The translations under genes were made by a program, and so were the position numbers. A stretch of DNA of 64,000 nt from Tetrahymena elliotti 4EA (taxonomy: Eukaryota; Ciliophora; Oligohymenophorea; Hymenostomatida; Tetrahymenidae), in assembly GCA_000231825.2 (NCBI GenBank), contig JH720399.1:1-64000 (forward strand), written 5' to 3'. This document shows positions 1 to 13,583 of the stretch, one piece after another. The notes beneath the pieces were generated by a model, which searched no databases, had not been told where the DNA came from, and saw only the letters and a program-made list of their open reading frames with translations. Position 1 is the first letter of the stretch, and the number at the start of each line of letters is the position of its first letter.

Positions 1-1268
1 ACTTGATTTCAACTTAAATTTATGAAATTAAAAAAGATAAGTTTAAATATGGTATATTTATTAATAATAAATCACCTATTAAAAAAAAAAATTTATTTTC
101 GTAAAAGATAAGATTCTTCAGCTTTTATTTTGATAATTTACTTTGTCTGTTTTTTAAAGTTAGAATAATGTAGAACAAGAATGATATAAATTTACTAGAA
201 TTTAAGAACATATTTTTTTATTTAATATCTTTATGAAAATAATTTACTTATCAAAGTGAAAGAAATTTTAAATTGTATTCAGAGTTTTTTAATGACAACC
301 AAAAGAAATGAGAGAAACTTATTTTATTTCAAATAAATTGTAAATTATAAATCTTTGAAAATTCAAAATAAATTGATCTAGATTTAAAAGTTGTGTTAAT
401 ATTTTGAGATTTGGTGAGTTTTAATTTGAAAAAGATAAAAACATATTAATGATCGAATAAGAGAAAAAAAATTGAAATTTGAAAAATAAGATTTACTTTA
501 TTTAAAATTGATGAATTTAAGATTTAAATTTGTCTATCTCAACTGACAGTAAAATTATATATTTTAGGTAAAATTTAAGTTTTTTTTATGATCAAAGTGT
601 GAAGGATTTTTAATTTCTTATCAGGTTTTAATAATATTTGTACTTAATTTACATGAATATGAATAACTTAAAAAAGGTGTTAAGCTAAACAGAAGATGAA
701 GCAGATTTATTTTGTTACATCGTGTTTAATTTTTTTTATTATATTTGTTTATCAAATTATTATCTTGGTTTAATTTGATTTGGGGATTTTTCTGAGTTTA
801 GAAAAGGATATATGTATAGATGCGAAGACCAATGGATTGTATTCAATTTGAGATAGATAAAAATATCTATTGTCAGGTGGGATTAGATACCCTGATAAAT
901 AAAAAAAGAAGTAATTAAAAGCTATTTATCAATCAATTAATTAAGAATAAATGAACTTATACTTTAATAGTAAATATATTTTGTACAATTTTTAGATTGA
1001 GTGAAAGAGTTAATAGGATAGTTAATTAATAATGTATGTTATATGTGATTGCGAGTGGATTAGAAAGAATTCCTTGCAATTTTAATCTAAGGTTTTCTAT
1101 TGATTAAAAAAACTAAATTGTTGCTGATGTTATAATTTGGTAAATATTAAACATTATCTGCATAAAAAATAATCAATTAATTGAAAATAATTAATTTAAT
1201 ATTCTCAAATAAGAAAATTTGATAATTATAAATCTAATTTAGAATAAGTCTTAGTTTTTGTAATCAAA
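1..1268. other. Non-coding AT-rich flank with an rRNA-like motif
   Basis: No TGA-terminated reading frame with convincing composition is visible on either strand. The only recognisable element is the small-subunit rRNA core motif at 810-900, annotated separately. The rest is simple AT-rich sequence upstream of the TH1-AGC kinase start. Confidence 0.6.
810..900 (+). rRNA. SSU rRNA-like fragment (790-loop region), probable relic
   Basis: Positions 880-894 read GGATTAGATACCCTG, the near-universal sequence of the 790 loop of small-subunit rRNA. About 57 nt upstream is TGCGAAGACC (821-830), matching in spacing and partly in sequence the conserved GCGAAGG block that sits about 55 nt upstream in bacterial and mitochondrial SSU rRNA. 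Between them, TTGAG and a short AT hairpin (856-869) fit helix 24. I could not find the 530 loop (GTGCCAGC) or the GAATTGACGG block, so this is not a complete rRNA gene. The best guess is a nuclear copy of mitochondrial SSU rRNA. A chance match is unlikely but cannot be excluded. Confidence 0.4.
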
Positions 1269-3696
<2,428 letters not shown>

Positions 3697-4983
3697 CTGG
3701 CAAACTAATAAAGAAACAAAGATAGATAGATAGATATACAAACTAATAAACAATAAAAACAACACCTTGTTTAAAAATAAAGTTTATATAATTGAAAAGC
3801 AAATAAATTAAATTAAAAAAATCCTTTCATAAAAAACCTAGATACATACACATATACTCAATAAATCTACAAAATAAAATAAATATAAAATAACTTTAAT
3901 AACTAATCAATAAACCATTATAATAATATAAATAAGTATTTCTATTTACGCTTGTCTGTTTATAGATGAAAACTCGTTATTTACTTTATTTATCTATTAT
4001 CCAAGTCTTTAAAATAAATAAATGAATTTATTCTCAAAATTAATCTGATATTATTCTAAATATTTATTGATACGCAACAAGAATATGCTATTTACAAAAT
4101 ATGTATTCAATTTATCAATTAATGTGGCTTTATCTTCAAATATAGTTTAAAAATTTTTTTAAATTCGAATTTTTATTTTATTATAAAATAATCTTAAAAG
4201 TAATTGAATAAGTATTTAATATTCCTAAATGAAGCTTTTATAATTAATTAATTCCTTAATTTAATATATTTTTAAGCAAATGAAGATTTATTTGTCTAAT
4301 TTAAAAAAAATAGAACCATTTTTCACAAATATCTTGATAAATTAATTTTTCTTTTATTTTAATATTTTATATTCTTATCTTTAATTTCAATAATGAATAT
4401 TTTTATTTTACCAAAAGTACTTTGAAAAAAATAAATTTTAAATAATGCTAAACAGTTTAGTTGTTTTTTATTTATTTTATTCAACAAATAATTAAAAAGA
4501 TTAGAAATGATCAAAACTTCTCAAAAAATTTTTGAATAATATGCGATGAGGAAAATTTTTTAAATTAGAAAGATTATTTAATTACTCATATTATTGAGAA
4601 ATATTTAATTTAGTATCAATTTCTTATAAATATCTAAAATTTATTATTGACTTATGAATAATTATGATTTCTAATAGAAGTATTTGAAAAAAAATTTCCA
4701 TAATATTTATAAAAGATCACTAAGAACATTTTTCTCTTTCTCAAATCAATATTTGCTAATCATAATTTATTACACAGCAATTTTTTTAAAAATGTTTATT
4801 TAAAAAAAAAAGGAAAATTAAAAAGTATTTTTTTGAAAATGGAAATGATCAATAATAATATTTAAAAGTGATCATATAATCTCAAATATTTAGATCACAA
4901 TAAAATTAAAAATATTTTTAAGATAGTAGAAAGTGTTTCCTTTTTAATGAACATCTATCTTTTGCCTTAAATTCTTTTTTATA
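3697..4983. other. Intergenic, convergent 3' ends
   Basis: AT-rich DNA between the 3' end of the TH1-AGC kinase and the 3' end of the disrupted kinase-TPR gene. It holds short AT microsatellites and A/T runs. No coding frame, RNA gene or repeat could be supported. Confidence 0.6.
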
Positions 4984-6757
4984 TCATTTCTCATTCTATA
5001 TTATATTTAACTACTCAATAGCTGGTTCATAATATGGACATATTGAAAGAGCTTATTTCAAAAATTCACTTGCTTTTTGAATTTAATTTTTATCTCTACA
5101 CACGATTCCTAAATTATAAAGTGCTATGTATTACTTTGGATATATCCACAGACTTTTCATATAAAATTTTTCTGAAGTTTCTAAGTTTATGTTGTAATAC
5201 AAGTATCCTAGCATTCGAAGAACGAATGGATTATTTTAAGCCATTTCTAGAGCTTTTTATCCAAGTTGAATACTTTCTTTTAATTTCTTCTTATCAATTA
5301 GCAAAGTTGCTTTCCAAATAATAGCTTCAACTATTTTTGGATTGAGCTGAATGCACTTATTAAAAGAATTTATGTCTAAATTTATAATTCCTTTCCAATA
5401 ATGGAACATATAATCATTAGAATCCAAAAGTTCAATAAATCATAATTAATCTTACAGCCAATCTTCAGAGTATTATTATTTCATATTAGTCCATTTACTT
5501 TATTCCTCTGCAATCTCCCACACAATACTTTTACAGAGGTAGGATTCTTTTCCAAAATAATATTAAAGCAATTTTTTGCTAATGTTATTTCATTTTGAAG
5601 GTAGAAATCAAATCCTTTTTAAAAAATTTGGTTTTCAATTAATTAATTTAAGTCTGTGTTATTTTTTGTTGATTATTAATTTTATTAATATGAGTCATAT
5701 GAAAAAGCGTTAAATTTTTCAGTTTTAGAGATATTTTAATTTACTTCACATATTATATTATTAATATAGTTCAGAACTTCTTAATCATATTTTAGCTTTC
5801 TGCACTTGTTGTAAGCTTGTATAGCCGTCGGTCTTGACTCTGGATTATGGTCTAATATTGATTTGATAAACTTTTTTAAACCTTCAGGAGAATTTTGTAT
5901 ATGACTGGTATAATTTTGATTGATCTTTATTTTTAATATTTCAATATTTGATAAACCAATAATTATTTAGAGAATAATCAATCCTAAAAGATATCAGAAG
6001 CAGAATTATAATTTTCATTTAATTTTTCAGGAGCAGCATATAGAATATTTCCTACATTTGTTTTTGCATATTATTTAGAAATAAGATAAGTAGAAACACC
6101 TAAATCAGCTATTTTAGTTTAATAGTTAGAAACAAGTAAATTTTCCATTTTGAGATCCCTATGAACAATTTTTTTAGAATGTAAGACATTTAATCCTTAG
6201 AAAATATCACATGCTAAATCCAAAATCTAATTTGCGCTTAAACTAATTTTTTTGTGTGATGCCATTGAGATGAATTTTTCCAAAGTGCCCTAATTAGCAT
6301 ATTCAATCATGATTCCTAATTTATTATCAATTTCGATGATTTCCTCAATTCTAATCACAAATTAGCTTTGAATGTCTCTCATAATTTTACACTCGAGAAG
6401 TAGTGCATCTTAAGTTGAATTATCCTTGAGGATCTTGAGTGCATGAAGTGAACCACTAAACTCTTTTTTGTATCGATAGACATCCGAAAAGCTTCCACTT
6501 CCAATCTTTTCTTCTTTAACATAGATTTCATTTTACAAACAAAAAGCTCTCTAATTCTTATAAGTAAAGAATTATTTCTAAACCGTCTTTCTCTCCTTCT
6601 TAAAAAACAAATTTGCTTTCTTTGTCTTTAGAGATCTAATGATAGCTTCCACTTTTCCACATGTTGCTGAAAAATATTCTAATTAATTTTCTTTAATAAA
6701 AAAATGAAGTAAATTGTTCTTTTTTTATATTTTTTTTAAAAACGAAATTAATATCAT
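4984..6757 (-). pseudogene. Kinase-TPR fusion gene with three frame disruptions
   Basis: Starting at ATG 6757-6755, a kinase domain is readable: glycine loop GSGSFSDV, ALKILKD lysine, catalytic HRDLKMEN, DLG in place of DFG, then YAAPEKL. At about 5985-5990 the frame breaks inside SDIF/LGLIIL, which is one base short in a T run. After it the kinase C-lobe (NPESRPTA) and a first TPR-like helix follow. A second break at 5517-5523 sits in a GGG run, and an in-frame TGA occurs near 5447. The frame then continues through about four TPR-like units (CIQLNPK, NPFVLRMLGYLYY, YIALYNLG, LKQALSICPYYEPA) to TGA 4984-4986. No GT...AG intron repairs the breaks. The domain order matches the intact paralogue at 28303-30543. 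This is either a decaying gene or one with several sequencing indels; the first is favoured because the breaks are of different kinds. Confidence 0.7.
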
Positions 6758-7054
6758 TCAAAAATGAAAAAAAATATTTTAATGATGAATTAAAGAAATT
6801 TGTTAATTAAGTGAATTTAGAAGGTAAGCTAAGAAAGTAAATGAGTCACTTTTAAATAAATAAAAAAGACATTATATCTATGATAAATAATCAATCTTTT
6901 TTATTATTTCAAATAAAAATGTATTTTTATTAAATTCTGTATAAATTAGATTTTCATACAAAAAGTAATAAAGAAATTTTGAGTTTTACATGCATTTATT
7001 TGTTTGTGATTACTAATTTTGAGCGAACTATATAAAATTTATTGTATTAAATTA

Positions 7055-9195
7055 ATGAGCTAAGATTGTGTTGATTAGAATTTAAAAATTGCTGATAGAT
7101 TATTTATTGCTCATGCTAAGCCAATAATTAAAAATAATTAGCTTGGATAGATAAATACCTAAAGTATTTCTATTAATTTGATTGAAACATTGAAAATAAA
7201 TCTTTTGGTAATTAAATTTATTCAGAATTTATTAAAAGTTGATAAAAATTAATTTGAAATGAGTAATTAATAAGCTGCACAAAATAAGTAGAAAGAGCAC
7301 TATAATTCAAGTGTTCTTAATGATAAAAGCTAAGCGAATAAAATTTAATAACAATTCAAAGAAAGCTTTATTAAACATAGTGGATGGATTCATGTCCTCG
7401 ATAAGTACATCAACCATTCTACTGGGCATGTTACTAATGAGATACCTATTGATATAGTCTAATTTTAGCAAGAGCTTGCAAGGAAATTCAGTAACTTTCT
7501 GATAAGCAAAGAAGATGTTTTTACTTATTTTTTGAGTGTAAAAAGCTAAGTGATAGGACTTGGAGATTAGGATCATGTTAAATAAACTTTATAAGATTTT
7601 GTTAGAGAACTATGCAATCCAGCTTACTATCGTGAATGTGTTGATTGCTAATTCTTCTAGTAGAAGTGCGAGAGAATGAAAAGAGTTATTGAAAATAATT
7701 TTGATGAAAATATGTTTAAATAGCTATTGGATTTTCTTTCAGAAAAAAGAAAGTAATTTACAGAACAGCCCTCATTTTTAAAATCTTAAGAGCTTAGTGA
7801 GATTGTAGGATAAGCTTCATCTATGAGAAAAAAGTAAGAAAAAAAAGAATCAGAATAAACTGGCTTAAAAAAATTTATTAAAGATTGCTAATTGTTTGTT
7901 GTGATTGAAGATAGCGAAGGAAATCTTTTACCTCCGTCCTCATAAAAAAAGAATAAAGTAGTTATATCCAATGATAAAAATAAAGTTAGTCTTGTAAATG
8001 AGATAATATAAAAGCTATCTCAATTTGAATAACTAAAGCTTTAAGAAGTACCTTAACCTTCAAAAGATGGAATTAGTAATTTCTAATTCGAATTAAAAGG
8101 AAAAGATTTAAGCATTAAAGGCGAGATTAAGTAATAAAAATAAAAAGCAAAAGAAAGTTGTTGTGAAAATGTTATTAATTTTATTATCAAATCTATTGAA
8201 AATAATGCTGATAATATTTCAGAAAAATCAACAGCTTAAGAAAATTACCAAGATTAAGAAGATTTTCTATTTTTTACTCCTGAAGAGCTTTGTGTTGCAG
8301 AATTAAGATTTGATGCATTACATGTAGATGAAAATGATGAAATTAATAATGACAATTTATTTGGCTAACTTATTGAAAAGTAAGAAATATTTAAGATATT
8401 TTATTGATTTTTTATTATTTTTTTGAAAAAATTAAATAAAGGATTGATGATAGTGATGACCAAAATCAAGAAAATAAGAATGAAATGAAGTAAGAGAAAA
8501 ACAATAACATTGAGTAATCAGAGTAATAGAAATACATAAAGAATAGTTTCATCAATACTAAAGAAAATCCAAATGAGTATGATAAGATTATTGAGTAACT
8601 TTATTAGACTTTAGATGGTTTAGATTCGCTAGCTAAGGTAGAACTTCATCCCTTCAAAATAATCAAGAAGTTTGATTAAAATAAAAATTAGTCTGAATAA
8701 TGCAGAAAATTAAATGGGTGGCTATTGGTTATAATTTAAAGTGCTGTTAAGTTGTATGATTACGAAAATTTTAAATAAAGTCCTTGTGTTATTGTCTAAG
8801 AAAATAGCAAGGCCTTCTTTTTAAAAACGCTGATCATGAAGAAAAAAGTAAAGTCATAAAGTTTGATTGGACATACCAGATGCATGAATGAAGAACACTC
8901 ATTTATTTTCTCTGCTATAGAGCTTATTTTTAAATTTGCCTTCAAGCATCAAAGTCACAAAGGGCATGTTAGCTGTCTTGAGTAAGTTATAGAAGGCTTA
9001 ATTTTGGAAGCAGTATACTTGAGTGACGAATATGAAAGATAAAAGAAAGAAAATCAAGCTGAAAAATCTCTCTTCACAGAAAAAATGTAGCCAAACCAAA
9101 TAAAAAAGCAATCAAACCCATAAAAAGAATCTAACAAGTAACTAATCAATTCTAAGTAGTCTCAGATTAAGGAATAATTTAAACTTTTTTTATGA
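7055..9195 (+). CDS. Unknown 692-aa Gln/Lys-rich protein
   Basis: Two exons, 7055-8379 and 8442-9195, separated by a 62-nt GTAAGA...AAG intron that preserves frame, encode 692 aa ending at TGA. The sequence is hydrophilic, rich in Gln, Lys and Glu, with no signal peptide or membrane segment. One compact stretch, about residues 175-215, contains CNPAYYRECVDCQFF and CERM, so a Cys cluster (possible zinc or redox site) is present but matches no motif I know. A second more hydrophobic, folded-looking part lies in exon 2 (LNGWLLVIIQSAVKLYDY; IFSAIELIFKFAFKH). A long low-complexity acidic region separates the two. The start is the first in-frame ATG after an upstream stop. Coding nature is certain from composition and length; function is not recognised. 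Confidence 0.8.
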
Positions 9196-9626
9196 AAACA
9201 TTTTAAAAAAATGCATCTCCCTATTAAGTTTTAAAGAGAAATAGACTAATTTAAAAAAGTCACAAAACTAAAATTTTGAAATTTGTAAAGAAAAAATAGC
9301 CATAAAAATACAAACAAGTTAAGGTATAATGAACAATTAACTAACTAATTAAACTAAATATTTATTTTAATTATTGTAAAATATATTCATAAAATGTTTT
9401 CATTTTCTAATTGATAAATTAAAAAATCAAATAATTCAAAAATAAGAAAAACAAACTTGAAAAATTAATTAATAATTCAAATTTAAAAATAATTTTAATC
9501 AATCAAAATAGTAAAGATTTCTTAGCTTCCTCATTTATTTTTTAGCAAACCAAATTAAAAAAATACCCTAACATTAATATTTCATACAATTAAAATATTT
9601 ATTGTTAAATTTAACATGTTATATGA

Positions 9627-9933
9627 TGATCTAGTTTGATAGAGACACTTGATAGCTATTTTAGAAATATTTATTAAAAAGTTGATATTCAAATTTTTAA
9701 AAAAGAGGTGATGGCGATCATACAGAAAATAGAGGAAGAAAGAGGATTCTAAACAAAGAGAGCTGCAGTTATAAGAAATAAAAGAAAGTTTATCAATTAA
9801 TGACATTCAAAAGTCAAAGCGGTTGAATCCAACTCAAGTTAGCACAAGTACAATCTATGATACATTTAAAAGGTTCAGAAAAATGCTCAAATTTACTAAC
9901 TTCAATGTAAAATTCATATTAAAATAAAATTGA
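9627..9933 (+). pseudogene. Coiled-coil-like coding fragment with a frame switch
   Basis: The frame from 9627 reads SLIETLDSYFRNIYQKVD and then KKEVMAIIQKIEEERG. The adjoining frame continues QRELQLQEIKESLSINDIQK and SKRLNPTQVSTSTIYDTF, ending at TGA 9931-9933. Base composition is clearly richer in G and C than the flanks, as in coding exons here. Neither frame has a usable ATG at its 5' end, and the switch near 9750 has no convincing intron. It may be a relic of a longer gene or the last exons of one whose 5' part is unrecognised. Confidence 0.3.
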
Positions 9934-10018
9934 TGAATTGATTAAATAAAAAGGAAAACAGACAAAACACTGATTTTTTTATCTTTCATGTTTTTTCTTT
10001 TCTAATGTTTTTCAAATT

Positions 10019-10441
10019 TCAGAATTTATTTTTGTTCATTCTTATTATTTTCAAAAAGCATTAATACTTCATGAAAACACCTTTTGTTATAATACTTGAC
10101 TTGAGATTAATAATAAATAAAATGTTGATTTAATAATTTGTTGTAACAAACACTTGGTGATCCAACACAGTAAAAGTCTGGTCATTTTTTACCAAAATAC
10201 CTGTATAAAACTTGTATGCAGTTTTAAAATTTAGGATATGTTTAGCATTAACTCTATAAAATAGAAAGGATATTGATTCTTGAAAGCAGTAGATTATTAC
10301 ATTAACTAGCCACTTAATTTTTAGAGCTCTTGATTAGAAATAATAAAGTGCCTTCACTAAATTGTATTCATTTAAATTCCATTTAAGCTTATTCAAAAAA
10401 GTATAATAAGTAATTTAAAAATCAATTTTTAAAAATAACAT
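10019..10441 (-). CDS. Unknown 140-aa protein beside the assembly gap
   Basis: With TAA and TAG read as Gln, a continuous frame runs from ATG 10441-10439 to TGA 10021-10019. It has several well-composed stretches such as KWNLNEYNLVKALYYF and FKTAYKFYTGILVKNDQTF, followed by DHQVFVTTN. Use of Trp, His, Asp and Gly codons is higher than in neighbouring intergenic DNA, supporting coding. No domain is recognised and no membrane helix is clear. The 100-N gap lies only 48 bp upstream of the ATG, so a longer N-terminus may be missing. It could also be a fragment of a mobile-element protein. Confidence 0.45.
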
Positions 10442-10488
10442 AAAATTAATTTAAATTTTTAAAATAAAAAATTTGAACATTTTTTTTG

Positions 10489-10588
10489 NNNNNNNNNNNN
10501 NNNNNNNNNNNNNNNNNNNNNNNNNNNNNNNNNNNNNNNNNNNNNNNNNNNNNNNNNNNNNNNNNNNNNNNNNNNNNNNNNNNNNNNN
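10489..10588. other. Assembly gap (100 N)
   Basis: Exactly 100 N characters, the conventional placeholder for a scaffold gap of unknown size. Linkage across it rests on the assembler only. Confidence 1.
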
Positions 10589-10788
10589 GATATACATTAA
10601 TATTGATACATTTTATATAAATAAGAATTAATGAGAGTATGTAATATCTTTAATTTTATAGAATTTATTATATATATTAGTAATTATATTTTATATATTC
10701 ATTTGTTATTATGTTTTAAGCTTGAGATTTTTTATATAAATAAATGAAGGTATTTATTAAACAACAGTTCAAGAATTTATTTCTTCTT

Positions 10789-13583
10789 TCATTTCTAGCT
10801 CTCCAAAAACTTTAGAGGAGTTCTTGAATTTACATGACCTCCTATTTTCTTATCATAGAAAAATGTCATAATTGAAACTACTAAAGATAAAGCAAATATA
10901 ATAAGATAGGTTAGAAGGTAATCATCACTTCCAGAATTATCGTCTTTCATTAAGAAGCCACCAAAGTATGAAAGTAGAGAAACAACTATTTTTATTTTAA
11001 AAAAATTTTTTTAAAAACAAAAAACAAAAAAAAGATAAAATATGATAGAATAAATATTGTTTTGAGTAAAATAATTTAGAACCATAAGAAATTATTTATT
11101 GGATTTTAATGAAATAAAAAAAATTGTAAGTAAAAAAATTTACCTGCACTTCTTGTGGTATGAGTTATGCCAAATGCAGTACTCAAAAGATTCCTTTGAG
11201 TAATTAGTGGGACTGTTGGATAGAGATAAGTACACATAAAACTTAAGAATAAACCAAATACAACAAATGAGGCCCACACGATAGCTTGATTGCAGCCTTA
11301 TGGAGCTATAAAGAACATGAACAAAGAAACAACTCCTAAAAAGCAAGTTACTATCATCATAGATAATCTTTATCCAAATTTATCAGCCAATAAGCCAAAT
11401 ATAGGTACTGTATAGGCTATATAGTATGGCACAGATAACATTTAGCCAGCAAGTGTTTAGTCTATTTCAAATTTATTGGTCAACACACTTTGTAAATAGT
11501 TTTAGAATGAAGTGAATGCACCAAAAGTTAAAGGACTAAGAATTGCAAAACACCAGAACATGCGATGGAATTTTTTGAAATCACTCAATTTAAATTGATG
11601 TTTTTATATTTAAGCATTACTCTAATTACCTTATTCATGCTAGTCAGCCTTTTTGTCAAAGTAGAATACAAAAATAGAAGAAATTAAGCTAAAAACACAA
11701 GTAAACACTCCAAGAAGAAAAGGATAAAATAAACCTTGAGTAGAATGATAAATCATAGGATAAAATACTCCAGAAGTTGAAGATGCTATTTTACAAAATA
11801 AACTATTTACAGTAAAAGCAGTAGCTAAACCTTTGCTTTTATACCATTTTCCAAGAATGCATCCTTTTATTCAAAAAAATTATTAATAAAAAGTAAATCA
11901 ATCAATTTAATGAAAAAAAAATAATTTTATTTTATAAGTTTTTTATTTTATTAGATCTTAATCCTTCACTAAATAAATTTATGTATTTATTTGAATAATC
12001 ATTCTATTAATTAAGGGTAAAAATAAAAGTAATAATTTAAAGTAAGGTGATCTTATCCTTGCTGAGATAAAAATTTTTATTAAAAGAATAGATAAAAATT
12101 ACAAATTATTCAATAGATTTCAAAGTAAGATCAAAAATATCTTTTCTAAAATAAAAATAAATTAAGTCCAATCATTAGATTTTCAAAAATTTAATTTTCT
12201 AACAATAACAAATTTCTTTCAAAAATTCTATTTCTTCATTCTTCCTTTCAAAAAAATTTCTTAGATTAATTGTTTGCTTTTTTTCAAAGATTTATTAGTT
12301 ATTTGTTTGTTGCATCAGCTACGGACTATATTTATAATCTTAGGAGTTAAATTTAAAAATACAAATATTAATGTTTTAGAGAAGTAATTGTTAGTTTTTT
12401 TGTGTTTTGAGTAATAATTTTGAAGATAAGAAAGTATGAAAATAAAGTGGTTGAATTTTAACAAGATAATTTTTAAGATAATTACAGATGATGAGCTGAA
12501 TTATTATGTATCAAAGAGAATGAAAAAATCGATGTGGATTTCTTTCAAAAAAAATTAATAAATTGTAATAAAAATAAATGAAATAATAAATAAACTTTGA
12601 AGGGAATTATTAAGGTATGAGGTTTGGGACAATGTAGATTATATAGAAATATGTTTCTTTTATATTTTTTGAAATGATGATGAAGTTAATTTTAATGAAT
12701 GTAATCAAATACCTAAAATTAAGAATATTTAGATTAATTTAATTGACAGTCAGCTAAATTAATGGAGAATTTGATTGTTAAAAAGTTTTTTTCTGATAAA
12801 TTTTGTAGTTTACTCAATCTATAAGGTGAAATGGTACTAGTTTAAAAATCTTTCTGTCAAAAATAAATAAAATATCAAAAAATAACTTTTGATTATTTCA
12901 AATAGAATTTGATTAGATTAAATCTATCAAAAAAAAAAAAAAATTGTAAAAGAATTATTCTTTAATGAAATCGAAAATTTTTTGTTTTGATTTTACCTTG
13001 TGCAATAGTTTAGGCATCTATAGAAATAGAAAGTAAAATTTTTCCAGCAAGAATCATGCCATATGACTGCAATGGATCTGAGATGGTACACATGGCCATT
13101 CCAACAGCAATTAGGAATGTGAAAATCAATAATCCATTTCTAGCTCCTAAAACATCTAAAGCAGGTCCAGTTATTAAAGGAAGTGGGATATTAGGTAAAT
13201 TTGGAATCAGAACAAACATTTAATATTGAAAAGGACTCATGTTCATTGTTTCTACAAGCTACTCTTTGATGAAAGATTGGAAAGTTTAATTGAAGAAACC
13301 TCCAAATAAGACAGTGCAAATAAATGGAAGCATCAAGATTCGCTTATTCTCAATATATCTATTAGTCTCTGTTTATTCTTGATTTTTTATAAGACTTTAC
13401 TTGAGTTAGTCTTACAAATCATTTTGAATAATCACTGAGATCTATGTATCTTATAAATAATTAAAAATTTTAGATGATATTAAGTTTATGATAAATCTTA
13501 CCATTAGTAGAAACTGAATTTGTTTTTTCATCATTAAGCAAGATTTCAGCCTTGGCAAATAATTCTTCTTCTTCTATAGACAT
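10789..13583 (-). CDS. Major facilitator superfamily transporter
   Basis: Four exons, 13583-13502, 13449-12997, 11863-11144 and 10985-10789, keep phase and encode 483 aa. After a hydrophilic, acidic N-terminus (MSIEEEELFAK) and a Gln/Glu linker come repeated hydrophobic helices with MFS-type loops. A proline-rich motif (LPNIPLPLITGP) with LDVLGAR follows, resembling the G-x-x-x-D-x-x-G-x-R signature between helices 2 and 3. ILGKWYKSKGLATAF fits the region after helix 4. The second half has FGLLADKFGQRLSMM, a clear repeat of the D-x-x-G-R-R motif between helices 8 and 9, then TYLYPTVPLI and STAFGITHTTRS. Twelve helices are likely, though I counted only approximately. The substrate cannot be inferred; general shape recalls lysosomal MFSD1-like carriers. 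Intron 2 is 1133 nt, unusually long here. Confidence 0.88.

Noticed and set aside
5034..5321. 95-codon open frame on the plus strand
   Set aside because: Antisense to the TPR part of the disrupted kinase-TPR gene.
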